Shown: positions 39,700 to 53,477, numbered from the stretch's first letter. The stretch: DNA of 64,000 nt from Limnoperna fortunei (GCA_944474755.1 OX104123.1:14264275-14328274); one strand, 5' to 3'. Numbers and translations: made by a program. The notes: a model not told the origin generated them from the letters alone.

Positions 39700-42600
39700 C
39701 TTCCTTTTTTTTTCCGCCACATTTTCAAAACAGTCCATAAAAAAGGGTTCGCGACATATCATTTTGATCTTTCAAACCAAGTATCGTACTCTTAAGACCT
39801 GTTCAGATTTGACCCTGCGACACCGAAAACTTTTTCTTTACAGAGTTATCTGCCCAAACACCGAAAACCTTGTTATCAGGTTAACTCAGAAACTATAAAA
39901 TTTAGAGAAAAACTGAAAAGTGAGAAATGTTAAGGAACTTTTGAGACAACTTTGTGCCATAATTTGGCCAAAAAATTTTGTCGAGCGAAGGCGAGCGGTA
40001 TACCTTGAATGTTTCAATGACTCCGGTCATCACCAAAACTCACAAACTGGAAGTCGAAAACACCTTGGGTCTTCACCATTTGTTGTCCTGTGATATTACC
40101 TTCAAGAAAATCTCAAGGTCAAAGTTCAGATATGACCTCGACCTTAGGCCTCCAATCTTGTTATCATAACAACTCGAAAACTGTAAAAGATAGAAGCAGA
40201 CAATAAATTGGAAAAATACTCCTCTCATTGAGACCTACATTTGGTCTTCTATGTCAAAAATTGTTCAATGAACCATTTAGGAGTTATTGCCCTTGACAGG
40301 TTTCGGCTAAATATTGTTTTCAATATTACTCAAATACCATACAAAATTGAAGCAGACAATATATAAGAAAAATGTTCCTCTCATTGAGACCTACATTTGG
40401 TCTTTTATGTCAAAAATTGTTCAATGAACCGTTTAGGAGTTATTGCCCTTGACAGGTTTTGGCTAAATTTTGTTTTCAATATTACTCAAAAACTATACAA
40501 AATTGAAGCAGACAATATATGAGAAAAATGTTCCTCTCATTGAGATCTACATTTGATATAAATAGTTGAAAACTGTGCGACAAACCGTTTTCGAGGTTAT
40601 GGCCCTTGACTGGTTTCGGCTAACTTTTATTTTCAATATAACTCTAAAACCATACAAAATTGAAGCAGACAATATATGAGAAAAATGTTCCTCTCGTTGA
40701 GATCTACATTTGATATATAGTGTCGAAAACTGTGTGACAAACAGTTTTCCAGGTTATGGCCCTTGACACGTATATGCTAAATTTTGTCGAGACCTTCATT
40801 TGGTACATTTGAACCAAAGGTGTGCGATGAACCGTTTTCGAGTAACAGCCCTTGACATGTGTGAGTTATTCCGTTTTTTGGTTAAAACTTGAAAACGGTT
40901 AGAGATAATATAGTTAACATGGTCATATGTCGTGTGCGAAGAATCTGCCTAGCTTTTTGACCAAAGCTCATGAATATAAAGGAAAACATGCATCACGATA
41001 AAAAAAATACACATCTTTGCTGCAATTAATCAGACCTGTCCAGACACTAAGAAGTGTTACAATATATAAAACGTAACACATAACCAGTATCTAGAGAGTA
41101 TCTTATATCTTCGAGCTCATTTGATATGGACCTGATAAGACTTGTCGAGCGAAAAAAAACAACTAAGAATTAATATGTATCAAGATTAGTACTTTTTGGC
41201 TTAGAAAGGGGTAATCATATGAGACTTAAAAATTTTCAATGATGGACATTTCAAAATGGCTTAAACACTAATTTCAAATTTTAAGTACATACTACATGTA
41301 CTTTTTGTAACATAAAAAACTAACTTTTGGCAAAAATTGATAAAATCATGAACATTGAGTGAGTTCCTACAATGCGTAATTATGTGTCGAGTGAAGAAAA
41401 CATGCACTTTGTTACAAAATTTCTGTATTAAACAAAAATTGATAAAATAATGAACATTGAGCCAGTTCCTACAATGCGTAATTATGTGTCGAGTGAAGAA
41501 AACATGCACTTTGTTGCAAAATTGCTGTATTAAACCAAATGTGATAATTATTAAAATGATTGAAATGATGTTAACTTGAACATATATACAGAAATTAGCA
41601 ATTTAAGTGCAATTACTTTAAAAATGGTACACTATATTCTTAGATTTTCATGAAAAAATGTTCAACACTGTGACAATAGCCTAAATCGACACTTTTAATC
41701 CAAAGTTAAAACAAAACCTTTTGATTTCTACAAGTTTCCCTCTTTTCCTTATTGTTTAATTATTAAATTTAAAATATGTAAAGCTGTTGTGTCCCATTTT
41801 AGTGTGTTTCTCCATTAAAAATGAGTACAAAGTTATTTCTGAATCATAATAATAATATTGTATGGAGACAATCAATTAAAAATACCAAGATGTATGACAA
41901 AATAAGTTTTGCATAAAATGTTATGTAGTTTGGTCTACTTTCATCATGTTCATAGTGTACATTTTTTCAATATACATCATACATGACCAAAGTTAACACT
42001 AAATTTAATCAACTTACTTTGTTAGGTAAAAAGAAGATATTTTCCGTTTAGAATGTGGATTTCAGTCTAAAAACGTATTTCCTCAAAGTATGCTAGTCAA
42101 TAAATCCTCCAAATCCCAGATTGAAACACATGACCACCCCTCCCCCTTATTTGTAAATTTCGTCAGCTGTGATGTCCATTTCAGTTATCGTCAGTGAATC
42201 ATAGTGTAAATCCTTTCTCAACAAGTTGTTCTAACTATCCGAACTGCATTTTACCTCACATTTGAATCAAATTGAAACAATTTCCGACGTGAATTTTTGT
42301 TTATTCGGTCGTCTGCTACGTGACTCGTGTCCTTATTTTCCAGCGTGAAATTCCTATGAAATAATTTGAAAAATGTCTTTAAATGATCGATCTGAAACAA
42401 TAACAAATTGAAACAATGCTCCGTTGATATTAATCCGTGTCGTCCTGAATTAAACAATCACTGAGATTACAGATCGTGCATCATGTCATATATAGGTCCG
42501 TTCAGACCATCGTAACTCCCTAGAATGATAAAATAAAACTATCTCCGTGATATTATATAACAATGTCACGTGACTCCAGCCAGTTCTGTTCTTTGCCTTT

Positions 42601-43069
42601 TACCATAAATCTCTTTCTCTTCCCCTACAAGTCAAGAAAAGTCATTAAAATACCAAACATATAGTTAAAAACAGAAAAGTAAACAAACAAACAAATAAAC
42701 AAAAAAACTGGTTCCCGGTTTTTATATAATCATAGTTGCATATAAAACTATGAACCCAAAAAGGGCCCAACTCTCCACCCAGGGACAGCATGTCAAAAAC
42801 AATAAATCATGCTGGCCCTGGGGTGGAGGGGCCGGGCCCTTTTTTTTCCTTCAATTTTGTAATAAGAACGTTCTAGAAACAATGGAATAGAAACCCCCCG
42901 GGGAGGCGGGGGGGGGGGGGGGTATACGGGTATATTACGATGTAAAATGATAGATTTTCACCCTCTGGGACCTCTTGTTTAACGTTTAACGCCAGTTTTT
43001 CCTATAGAAACGATAACGAGGGAAAGACCTTCCTGTGCATTTGTTCTACTGAACAAATGTCCTTTTATT
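39700..43069 (+). repeat. Array unit 13, type A, second half of a B-A dimer
   Basis: The 3370-bp body has no modules in front. It begins the final run of four A units. The heat-shock element is at 42866-42878. Confidence 0.9.
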
Positions 43070-43311
43070 AAGGTCTTTCCCACTTCCAGTGGGAAGACCT
43101 TACTGTATTTCTTCTGATTATTATTATTATTAAGGTCTTTCCCACTTCCAGTGGGAAGACCTTATTGTATTTCTTCTGATTATTATTAAGGTCTTTCCCA
43201 CTTCCAGTGGGAAGACCTTACTGTATTTCTTATGATTATTAAGGTCTTTCCCACTTCCAGTGGGAAGACCTTACTGTATTTCTTATGATTATTATTATTA
43301 TTATTATTATT
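43070..43311 (+). repeat. Palindromic module cluster (four modules)
   Basis: 242 bp, four palindromes, before a type A body. Confidence 0.9.
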
Positions 43312-46300
43312 CTTCCTTTTTTTTTCCGCCACATTTTCAAAACAGTCCATAAAAAAGGGTTCGCGACATATCATTTTGATCTTTCAAACCAAGTATCGTA
43401 CTCTTAAGACCTGTTCAGATTTGACCCTGCGACACCGAAAACTTTTTCTTTACAGAGTTATCTGCCCAAACACCGAAAACCTTGTTATCAGGTTAACTCA
43501 GAAACTATAAAATTTAGAGAAAAACTGAAAAGTGAGAAATGTTAAGGAACTTTTGAGACAACTTTGTGCCATAATTTGGCCAAAAAATTTTGTCGAGCGA
43601 AGGCGAGCGGTATACCTTGAATGTTTCAATGACTCCGGTCATCACCAAAACTCACAAACTGGAAGTCGAAAACACCTTGGGTCTTCACCATTTGTTGTCC
43701 TGTGATATTACCTTCAAGAAAATCTCAAGGTCAAAGTTCAGATATGACCTCGACCTTAGGCCTCCAATCTTGTTATCATAACAACTCGAAAACTGTAAAA
43801 GATAGAAGCAGACAATAAATTGGAAAAATACTCCTCTCATTGAGACCTACATTTGGTCTTCTATGTCAAAAATTGTTCAATGAACCATTTAGGAGTTATT
43901 GCCCTTGACAGGTTTCGGCTAAATATTGTTTTCAATATTACTCAAATACCATACAAAATTGAAGCAGACAATATATAAGAAAAATGTTCCTCTCATTGAG
44001 ACCTACATTTGGTCTTTTATGTCAAAAATTGTTCAATGAACCGTTTAGGAGTTATTGCCCTTGACAGGTTTTGGCTAAATTTTGTTTTCAATATTACTCA
44101 AAAACTATACAAAATTGAAGCAGACAATATATGAGAAAAATGTTCCTCTCATTGAGATCTACATTTGATATAAATAGTTGAAAACTGTGCGACAAACCGT
44201 TTTCGAGGTTATGGCCCTTGACTGGTTTCGGCTAACTTTTATTTTCAATATAACTCTAAAACCATACAAAATTGAAGCAGACAATATATGAGAAAAATGT
44301 TCCTCTCGTTGAGATCTACATTTGATATATAGTGTCGAAAACTGTGTGACAAACAGTTTTCCAGGTTATGGCCCTTGACACGTATATGCTAAATTTTGTC
44401 GAGACCTTCATTTGGTACATTTGAACCAAAGGTGTGCGATGAACCGTTTTCGAGTAACAGCCCTTGACATGTGTGAGTTATTCCGTTTTTTGGTTAAAAC
44501 TTGAAAACGGTTAGAGATAATATAGTTAACATGGTCATATGTCGTGTGCGAAGAATCTGCCTAGCTTTTTGACCAAAGCTCATGAATATAAAGGAAAACA
44601 TGCATCACGATAAAAAAAATACACATCTTTGCTGCAATTAATCAGACCTGTCCAGACACTAAGAAGTGTTACAATATATAAAACGTAACACATAACCAGT
44701 ATCTAGAGAGTATCTTATATCTTCGAGCTCATTTGATATGGACCTGATAAGACTTGTCGAGCGAAAAAAAACAACTAAGAATTAATATGTATCAAGATTA
44801 GTACTTTTTGGCTTAGAAAGGGGTAATCATATGAGACTTAAAAATTTTCAATGATGGACATTTCAAAATGGCTTAAACACTAATTTCAAATTTTAAGTAC
44901 ATACTACATGTACTTTTTGTAACATAAAAAACTAACTTTTGGCAAAAATTGATAAAATCATGAACATTGAGTGAGTTCCTACAATGCGTAATTATGTGTC
45001 GAGTGAAGAAAACATGCACTTTGTTACAAAATTTCTGTATTAAACAAAAATTGATAAAATAATGAACATTGAGCCAGTTCCTACAATGCGTAATTATGTG
45101 TCGAGTGAAGAAAACATGCACTTTGTTGCAAAATTGCTGTATTAAACCAAATGTGATAATTATTAAAATGATTGAAATGATGTTAACTTGAACATATATA
45201 CAGAAATTAGCAATTTAAGTGCAATTACTTTAAAAATGGTACACTATATTCTTAGATTTTCATGAAAAAATGTTCAACACTGTGACAATAGCCTAAATCG
45301 ACACTTTTAATCCAAAGTTAAAACAAAACCTTTTGATTTCTACAAGTTTCCCTCTTTTCCTTATTGTTTAATTATTAAATTTAAAATATGTAAAGCTGTT
45401 GTGTCCCATTTTAGTGTGTTTCTCCATTAAAAATGAGTACAAAGTTATTTCTGAATCATAATAATAATATTGTATGGAGACAATCAATTAAAAATACCAA
45501 GATGTATGACAAAATAAGTTTTGCATAAAATGTTATGTAGTTTGGTCTACTTTCATCATGTTCATAGTGTACATTTTTTCAATATACATCATACATGACC
45601 AAAGTTAACACTAAATTTAATCAACTTACTTTGTTAGGTAAAAAGAAGATATTTTCCGTTTAGAATGTGGATTTCAGTCTAAAAACGTATTTCCTCAAAG
45701 TATGCTAGTCAATAAATCCTCCAAATCCCAGATTGAAACACATGACCACCCCTCCCCCTTATTTGTAAATTTCGTCAGCTGTGATGTCCATTTCAGTTAT
45801 CGTCAGTGAATCATAGTGTAAATCCTTTCTCAACAAGTTGTTCTAACTATCCGAACTGCATTTTACCTCACATTTGAATCAAATTGAAACAATTTCCGAC
45901 GTGAATTTTTGTTTATTCGGTCGTCTGCTACGTGACTCGTGTCCTTATTTTCCAGCGTGAAATTCCTATGAAATAATTTGAAAAATGTCTTTAAATGATC
46001 GATCTGAAACAATAACAAATTGAAACAATGCTCCGTTGATATTAATCCGTGTCGTCCTGAATTAAACAATCACTGAGATTACAGATCGTGCATCATGTCA
46101 TATATAGGTCCGTTCAGACCATCGTAACTCCCTAGAATGATAAAATAAAACTATCTCCGTGATATTATATAACAATGTCACGTGACTCCAGCCAGTTCTG
46201 TTCTTTGCCTTTTACCATAAATCTCTTTCTCTTCCCCTACAAGTCAAGAAAAGTCATTAAAATACCAAACATATAGTTAAAAACAGAAAAGTAAACAAAC

Positions 46301-46681
46301 AAACAAATAAACAAAAAAACTGGTTCCCGGTTTTTATATAATCATAGTTGCATATAAAACTATGAACCCAAAAAGGGCCCAACTCTCCACCCAGGGACAG
46401 CATGTCAAAAACAATAAATCATGCTGGCCCTGGGGTGGAGGGGCCGGGCCCTTTTTTTTCCTTCAATTTTGTAATAAGAACGTTCTAGAAACAATGGAAT
46501 AGAAACCCCCCGGGGAGGCGGGGGGGGGGGGGGGTATACGGGTATATTACGATGTAAAATGATAGATTTTCACCCTCTGGGACCTCTTGTTTAACGTTTA
46601 ACGCCAGTTTTTCCTATAGAAACGATAACGAGGGAAAGACCTTCCTGTGCATTTGTTCTACTGAACAAATGTCCTTTTATT
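43312..46681 (+). repeat. Array unit 14, type A
   Basis: 3370-bp body with a 15-G run. The heat-shock element is at 46478-46490. Confidence 0.9.
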
Positions 46682-46923
46682 AAGGTCTTTCCCACTTCCA
46701 GTGGGAAGACCTTACTGTATTTCTTCTGATTATTATTATTATTAAGGTCTTTCCCACTTCCAGTGGGAAGACCTTATTGTATTTCTTCTGATTATTATTA
46801 AGGTCTTTCCCACTTCCAGTGGGAAGACCTTACTGTATTTCTTATGATTATTAAGGTCTTTCCCACTTCCAGTGGGAAGACCTTACTGTATTTCTTATGA
46901 TTATTATTATTATTATTATTATT
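46682..46923 (+). repeat. Palindromic module cluster (four modules)
   Basis: 242 bp, four palindromes, before a type A body. Confidence 0.9.
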
Positions 46924-49900
46924 CTTCCTTTTTTTTTCCGCCACATTTTCAAAACAGTCCATAAAAAAGGGTTCGCGACATATCATTTTGATCTTTCAAA
47001 CCAAGTATCGTACTCTTAAGACCTGTTCAGATTTGACCCTGCGACACCGAAAACTTTTTCTTTACAGAGTTATCTGCCCAAACACCGAAAACCTTGTTAT
47101 CAGGTTAACTCAGAAACTATAAAATTTAGAGAAAAACTGAAAAGTGAGAAATGTTAAGGAACTTTTGAGACAACTTTGTGCCATAATTTGGCCAAAAAAT
47201 TTTGTCGAGCGAAGGCGAGCGGTATACCTTGAATGTTTCAATGACTCCGGTCATCACCAAAACTCACAAACTGGAAGTCGAAAACACCTTGGGTCTTCAC
47301 CATTTGTTGTCCTGTGATATTACCTTCAAGAAAATCTCAAGGTCAAAGTTCAGATATGACCTCGACCTTAGGCCTCCAATCTTGTTATCATAACAACTCG
47401 AAAACTGTAAAAGATAGAAGCAGACAATAAATTGGAAAAATACTCCTCTCATTGAGACCTACATTTGGTCTTCTATGTCAAAAATTGTTCAATGAACCAT
47501 TTAGGAGTTATTGCCCTTGACAGGTTTCGGCTAAATATTGTTTTCAATATTACTCAAATACCATACAAAATTGAAGCAGACAATATATAAGAAAAATGTT
47601 CCTCTCATTGAGACCTACATTTGGTCTTTTATGTCAAAAATTGTTCAATGAACCGTTTAGGAGTTATTGCCCTTGACAGGTTTTGGCTAAATTTTGTTTT
47701 CAATATTACTCAAAAACTATACAAAATTGAAGCAGACAATATATGAGAAAAATGTTCCTCTCATTGAGATCTACATTTGATATAAATAGTTGAAAACTGT
47801 GCGACAAACCGTTTTCGAGGTTATGGCCCTTGACTGGTTTCGGCTAACTTTTATTTTCAATATAACTCTAAAACCATACAAAATTGAAGCAGACAATATA
47901 TGAGAAAAATGTTCCTCTCGTTGAGATCTACATTTGATATATAGTGTCGAAAACTGTGTGACAAACAGTTTTCCAGGTTATGGCCCTTGACACGTATATG
48001 CTAAATTTTGTCGAGACCTTCATTTGGTACATTTGAACCAAAGGTGTGCGATGAACCGTTTTCGAGTAACAGCCCTTGACATGTGTGAGTTATTCCGTTT
48101 TTTGGTTAAAACTTGAAAACGGTTAGAGATAATATAGTTAACATGGTCATATGTCGTGTGCGAAGAATCTGCCTAGCTTTTTGACCAAAGCTCATGAATA
48201 TAAAGGAAAACATGCATCACGATAAAAAAAATACACATCTTTGCTGCAATTAATCAGACCTGTCCAGACACTAAGAAGTGTTACAATATATAAAACGTAA
48301 CACATAACCAGTATCTAGAGAGTATCTTATATCTTCGAGCTCATTTGATATGGACCTGATAAGACTTGTCGAGCGAAAAAAAACAACTAAGAATTAATAT
48401 GTATCAAGATTAGTACTTTTTGGCTTAGAAAGGGGTAATCATATGAGACTTAAAAATTTTCAATGATGGACATTTCAAAATGGCTTAAACACTAATTTCA
48501 AATTTTAAGTACATACTACATGTACTTTTTGTAACATAAAAAACTAACTTTTGGCAAAAATTGATAAAATCATGAACATTGAGTGAGTTCCTACAATGCG
48601 TAATTATGTGTCGAGTGAAGAAAACATGCACTTTGTTACAAAATTTCTGTATTAAACAAAAATTGATAAAATAATGAACATTGAGCCAGTTCCTACAATG
48701 CGTAATTATGTGTCGAGTGAAGAAAACATGCACTTTGTTGCAAAATTGCTGTATTAAACCAAATGTGATAATTATTAAAATGATTGAAATGATGTTAACT
48801 TGAACATATATACAGAAATTAGCAATTTAAGTGCAATTACTTTAAAAATGGTACACTATATTCTTAGATTTTCATGAAAAAATGTTCAACACTGTGACAA
48901 TAGCCTAAATCGACACTTTTAATCCAAAGTTAAAACAAAACCTTTTGATTTCTACAAGTTTCCCTCTTTTCCTTATTGTTTAATTATTAAATTTAAAATA
49001 TGTAAAGCTGTTGTGTCCCATTTTAGTGTGTTTCTCCATTAAAAATGAGTACAAAGTTATTTCTGAATCATAATAATAATATTGTATGGAGACAATCAAT
49101 TAAAAATACCAAGATGTATGACAAAATAAGTTTTGCATAAAATGTTATGTAGTTTGGTCTACTTTCATCATGTTCATAGTGTACATTTTTTCAATATACA
49201 TCATACATGACCAAAGTTAACACTAAATTTAATCAACTTACTTTGTTAGGTAAAAAGAAGATATTTTCCGTTTAGAATGTGGATTTCAGTCTAAAAACGT
49301 ATTTCCTCAAAGTATGCTAGTCAATAAATCCTCCAAATCCCAGATTGAAACACATGACCACCCCTCCCCCTTATTTGTAAATTTCGTCAGCTGTGATGTC
49401 CATTTCAGTTATCGTCAGTGAATCATAGTGTAAATCCTTTCTCAACAAGTTGTTCTAACTATCCGAACTGCATTTTACCTCACATTTGAATCAAATTGAA
49501 ACAATTTCCGACGTGAATTTTTGTTTATTCGGTCGTCTGCTACGTGACTCGTGTCCTTATTTTCCAGCGTGAAATTCCTATGAAATAATTTGAAAAATGT
49601 CTTTAAATGATCGATCTGAAACAATAACAAATTGAAACAATGCTCCGTTGATATTAATCCGTGTCGTCCTGAATTAAACAATCACTGAGATTACAGATCG
49701 TGCATCATGTCATATATAGGTCCGTTCAGACCATCGTAACTCCCTAGAATGATAAAATAAAACTATCTCCGTGATATTATATAACAATGTCACGTGACTC
49801 CAGCCAGTTCTGTTCTTTGCCTTTTACCATAAATCTCTTTCTCTTCCCCTACAAGTCAAGAAAAGTCATTAAAATACCAAACATATAGTTAAAAACAGAA

Positions 49901-50293
49901 AAGTAAACAAACAAACAAATAAACAAAAAAACTGGTTCCCGGTTTTTATATAATCATAGTTGCATATAAAACTATGAACCCAAAAAGGGCCCAACTCTCC
50001 ACCCAGGGACAGCATGTCAAAAACAATAAATCATGCTGGCCCTGGGGTGGAGGGGCCGGGCCCTTTTTTTTCCTTCAATTTTGTAATAAGAACGTTCTAG
50101 AAACAATGGAATAGAAACCCCCCGGGGAGGCGGGGGGGGGGGGGGGTATACGGGTATATTACGATGTAAAATGATAGATTTTCACCCTCTGGGACCTCTT
50201 GTTTAACGTTTAACGCCAGTTTTTCCTATAGAAACGATAACGAGGGAAAGACCTTCCTGTGCATTTGTTCTACTGAACAAATGTCCTTTTATT
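46924..50293 (+). repeat. Array unit 15, type A
   Basis: 3370-bp body with a 15-G run. The heat-shock element is at 50090-50102. Confidence 0.9.
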
Positions 50294-50535
50294 AAGGTCT
50301 TTCCCACTTCCAGTGGGAAGACCTTACTGTATTTCTTCTGATTATTATTATTATTAAGGTCTTTCCCACTTCCAGTGGGAAGACCTTATTGTATTTCTTC
50401 TGATTATTATTAAGGTCTTTCCCACTTCCAGTGGGAAGACCTTACTGTATTTCTTATGATTATTAAGGTCTTTCCCACTTCCAGTGGGAAGACCTTACTG
50501 TATTTCTTATGATTATTATTATTATTATTATTATT
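50294..50535 (+). repeat. Palindromic module cluster (four modules)
   Basis: 242 bp, four palindromes, before the last visible unit. Confidence 0.9.
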
Positions 50536-51831
50536 CTTCCTTTTTTTTTCCGCCACATTTTCAAAACAGTCCATAAAAAAGGGTTCGCGACATATCATTT
50601 TGATCTTTCAAACCAAGTATCGTACTCTTAAGACCTGTTCAGATTTGACCCTGCGACACCGAAAACTTTTTCTTTACAGAGTTATCTGCCCAAACACCGA
50701 AAACCTTGTTATCAGGTTAACTCAGAAACTATAAAATTTAGAGAAAAACTGAAAAGTGAGAAATGTTAAGGAACTTTTGAGACAACTTTGTGCCATAATT
50801 TGGCCAAAAAATTTTGTCGAGCGAAGGCGAGCGGTATACCTTGAATGTTTCAATGACTCCGGTCATCACCAAAACTCACAAACTGGAAGTCGAAAACACC
50901 TTGGGTCTTCACCATTTGTTGTCCTGTGATATTACCTTCAAGAAAATCTCAAGGTCAAAGTTCAGATATGACCTCGACCTTAGGCCTCCAATCTTGTTAT
51001 CATAACAACTCGAAAACTGTAAAAGATAGAAGCAGACAATAAATTGGAAAAATACTCCTCTCATTGAGACCTACATTTGGTCTTCTATGTCAAAAATTGT
51101 TCAATGAACCATTTAGGAGTTATTGCCCTTGACAGGTTTCGGCTAAATATTGTTTTCAATATTACTCAAATACCATACAAAATTGAAGCAGACAATATAT
51201 AAGAAAAATGTTCCTCTCATTGAGACCTACATTTGGTCTTTTATGTCAAAAATTGTTCAATGAACCGTTTAGGAGTTATTGCCCTTGACAGGTTTTGGCT
51301 AAATTTTGTTTTCAATATTACTCAAAAACTATACAAAATTGAAGCAGACAATATATGAGAAAAATGTTCCTCTCATTGAGATCTACATTTGATATAAATA
51401 GTTGAAAACTGTGCGACAAACCGTTTTCGAGGTTATGGCCCTTGACTGGTTTCGGCTAACTTTTATTTTCAATATAACTCTAAAACCATACAAAATTGAA
51501 GCAGACAATATATGAGAAAAATGTTCCTCTCGTTGAGATCTACATTTGATATATAGTGTCGAAAACTGTGTGACAAACAGTTTTCCAGGTTATGGCCCTT
51601 GACACGTATATGCTAAATTTTGTCGAGACCTTCATTTGGTACATTTGAACCAAAGGTGTGCGATGAACCGTTTTCGAGTAACAGCCCTTGACATGTGTGA
51701 GTTATTCCGTTTTTTGGTTAAAACTTGAAAACGGTTAGAGATAATATAGTTAACATGGTCATATGTCGTGTGCGAAGAATCTGCCTAGCTTTTTGACCAA
51801 AGCTCATGAATATAAAGGAAAACATGCATCA
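50536..51831 (+). repeat. Array unit 16, type A, cut by the assembly gap
   Basis: Only the first 1296 bp of an A body are present: the 5' block, all four core repeats and sequence up to AACATGCATCA. The contig stops in mid-unit, so the array probably continues beyond the gap. Confidence 0.9.
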
Positions 51832-52031
51832 NNNNNNNNNNNNNNNNNNNNNNNNNNNNNNNNNNNNNNNNNNNNNNNNNNNNNNNNNNNNNNNNNNNNN
51901 NNNNNNNNNNNNNNNNNNNNNNNNNNNNNNNNNNNNNNNNNNNNNNNNNNNNNNNNNNNNNNNNNNNNNNNNNNNNNNNNNNNNNNNNNNNNNNNNNNNN
52001 NNNNNNNNNNNNNNNNNNNNNNNNNNNNNNN
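51832..52031. other. Assembly gap (200 N)
   Basis: There are exactly 200 N, a round number that suggests a scaffolding placeholder of unknown true size. The left side is satellite array and the right side starts inside a retrotransposon coding region, so both are cut. Confidence 0.95.
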
Positions 52032-52576
52032 TCAGTATAACTGACTATTCTCTAAGAAACGGAGAAGACATTATTGTTCCATTCTGTAGATTATCTCTAA
52101 CTATTGATTCTTTTATTCCCTCTACAATACGTGAATGGAACAAACTAGACTCCTCTATCAGAAATGTAGATTCAGTTTCAAAATTTAAATCGATTCTTAA
52201 ATGTAACAGTATTAAAAACAATGTACCTCCTCATTACTATTTTGGCCCAAGAAAACTAAATATTATACTAACTCAGATGAGATGTAATGCGTCCTTCTTA
52301 AACTATTATCTGTACACTGTTAACATTATATAAAACCCTTCCTGTAAATGTGGCAACAGCCAAGAAACCCAGTATCATTTTTTCTTTGAATGTACAGAGT
52401 ATACGGATCTGAGAAGAGACTTATTTAACGGCTTAAACTGGTTACCAAACAATATAGCAGTCAACTTAAACCTCTTATTAAACGGCAGAAATGAACTTCT
52501 ACAAGACGAAAATGAAATGATATTTACTAATGTTTATAAATTTATAAAGAAATCTAAACGATTCCTTGTTGTGTAA
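52032..52576 (+). pseudogene. C-terminal fragment of a non-LTR retrotransposon reverse transcriptase protein
   Basis: One reading frame runs from the gap to a stop at 52574-52576, broken only by TAA at 52331-52333. It contains the block FIPSTIREWNKLDSSIR, then YYFGPRKLNIIL and QMRCNASFLNYYLY. After the stop comes a zinc-finger-like CKCGNSQETQYHFFFEC (C-x-C-x8-H-x4-C). This order is what I know from the C-terminal region downstream of the RT domain in many animal LINE-type elements, where it probably binds nucleic acid. The catalytic RT and endonuclease parts would lie to the left and are hidden by the gap or missing. It is a different family from the element at 54315, as the tails share no recognisable motif order. 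One nonsense change makes it non-functional as seen. Confidence 0.75.
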
Positions 52577-52880
52577 AAGAGTAACCATATTATCTAGCGA
52601 CAACAACACACGAAGCGTCATCAATTCTTCTACACCTCTTTCATTCCTTATCCTTTTTCCATTCATTGTTCTGTTTATTCTTTCCTTGTTTTTGTATAAT
52701 TGATTCTTTCTTTATATTTTGTATAATTGAATGTAATTCATGTTATGTCACCATGTCCATATATTACTTGTATCATATTTTAAACGGAGAAGACTTCATA
52801 AGTATGTATTACTTGTGTCTGATCCTGTTTGTTCATTGTACAAATAAAATATGTTTAAACTCAAACTAAACTTAAACTCC
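52577..52880 (+). mobile_element. 3' untranslated tail of the non-LTR fragment
   Basis: This is AT-rich noncoding sequence after the stop. It has AATAAA at 52843-52848 and a short repetitive end built from TTTAAACTC / AAACTTAAACTC (52852-52879). Short tandem tails of this kind are known at LINE 3' ends. The tail stops where the terminal inverted repeat of the next element begins. Confidence 0.55.
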
Positions 52881-52933
52881 TGTACTTGACGATCACAATA
52901 CATGTATACATGTATTGTAAACAATACTTGTAT
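52881..52933 (+). repeat. Left terminal inverted repeat
   Basis: Pairs with 54262-54314, 52 of 53 bases matching (A at 52919 against G in the complement of the right copy). Internal palindrome at 52895-52918. Confidence 0.85.
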
Positions 52934-53077
52934 ATGAATTTTGTACAAGTATTTTAGTTTTTTACATAAAAACATAGATGGTTATATACTGTATTTCGGA
53001 CAATAAATATATCTTCATTAGAATAGTTTTTGTTCTTTATGAGTTTTCAGATATTTCATTTCTCAATATAATGAGGG

Positions 53078-53215
53078 CTAGGTAATTAAACATGATATAA
53101 ATTGCTTCTGTAGGGTTTTAAATTAATTACCAAGCTTGCTGTCTAGGTAATTAAACATGATATAAATTGCTTCTGTAGGGTTTTAAATTAATTAACAATT
53201 AAGCTTGCTGTGAAT
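53078..53215 (+). repeat. 65-bp tandem duplication inside the transposon
   Basis: CTAGGTAATTAAACATG starts at 53078 and again at 53143. The second copy matches the first except for a short insertion near its end (AACAATTA before AGCTTGCTGT). Confidence 0.85.
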
Positions 53216-53469
53216 TAACTTGTGTTTATGTAAAGGATTAATATGACAGCTTTATGGCTTAATTTCATTTTTGTTTGTGTAATGGATGATGAGAAATAAC
53301 TTTTTTGTTGTCATTCAAAAAGCTACAAAAAGTAAACAAACACGAAATAAGAAATATATATAATTTATTTGTCAAATTTCCAATTATGACTTTATTATAA
53401 TTAATAAGTTTATAGGAAAGTTTATTACTTACTTATTTACTGAACAGTGTTCAAATTATTACCAAATGA

Positions 53470-53477
53470 TATAAAAG
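53470..53477 (+). promoter_or_regulatory. Possible TATA box
   Basis: TATAAAAG lies about 63 bp upstream of the first ATG of the small reading frame. A TCATTAC initiator-like sequence follows near 53499. Placement fits a polymerase II core promoter, but in AT-rich DNA this can arise by chance. Confidence 0.35.

Larger units (their letters stand above)
1..51831 (+). repeat. Head-to-tail satellite-like array of HINE/Helentron-like units (16 units, types A, B, C)
   Basis: The sequence repeats in one orientation from the window start to the assembly gap. Body starts, just after the ATT tract, are 158, 3770, 7429, 11260, 14935, 15865, 19600, 20650, 24481, 28093, 31753, 35869, 39700, 43312, 46924 and 50536. 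Type order is A A B A C A C B A A B B A A A A. A-to-A spacing is 3612 bp in six intervals. Type A copies look identical except for poly-G length and rare single-base changes. Each unit has an ATT microsatellite at its start and a 3' inverted-repeat-plus-hairpin end, which is known of Helentron-associated elements; the assignment to that class is inference. No Rep/helicase reading frame is visible, so the units would be non-autonomous. Short reading frames inside the units mostly lack ATG and are not supported as genes. Confidence 0.9.

Noticed and set aside
51763..52333. Reading frames running across the N gap
   Set aside because: Sequence in the gap is unknown; only the part after 52031 can be interpreted.
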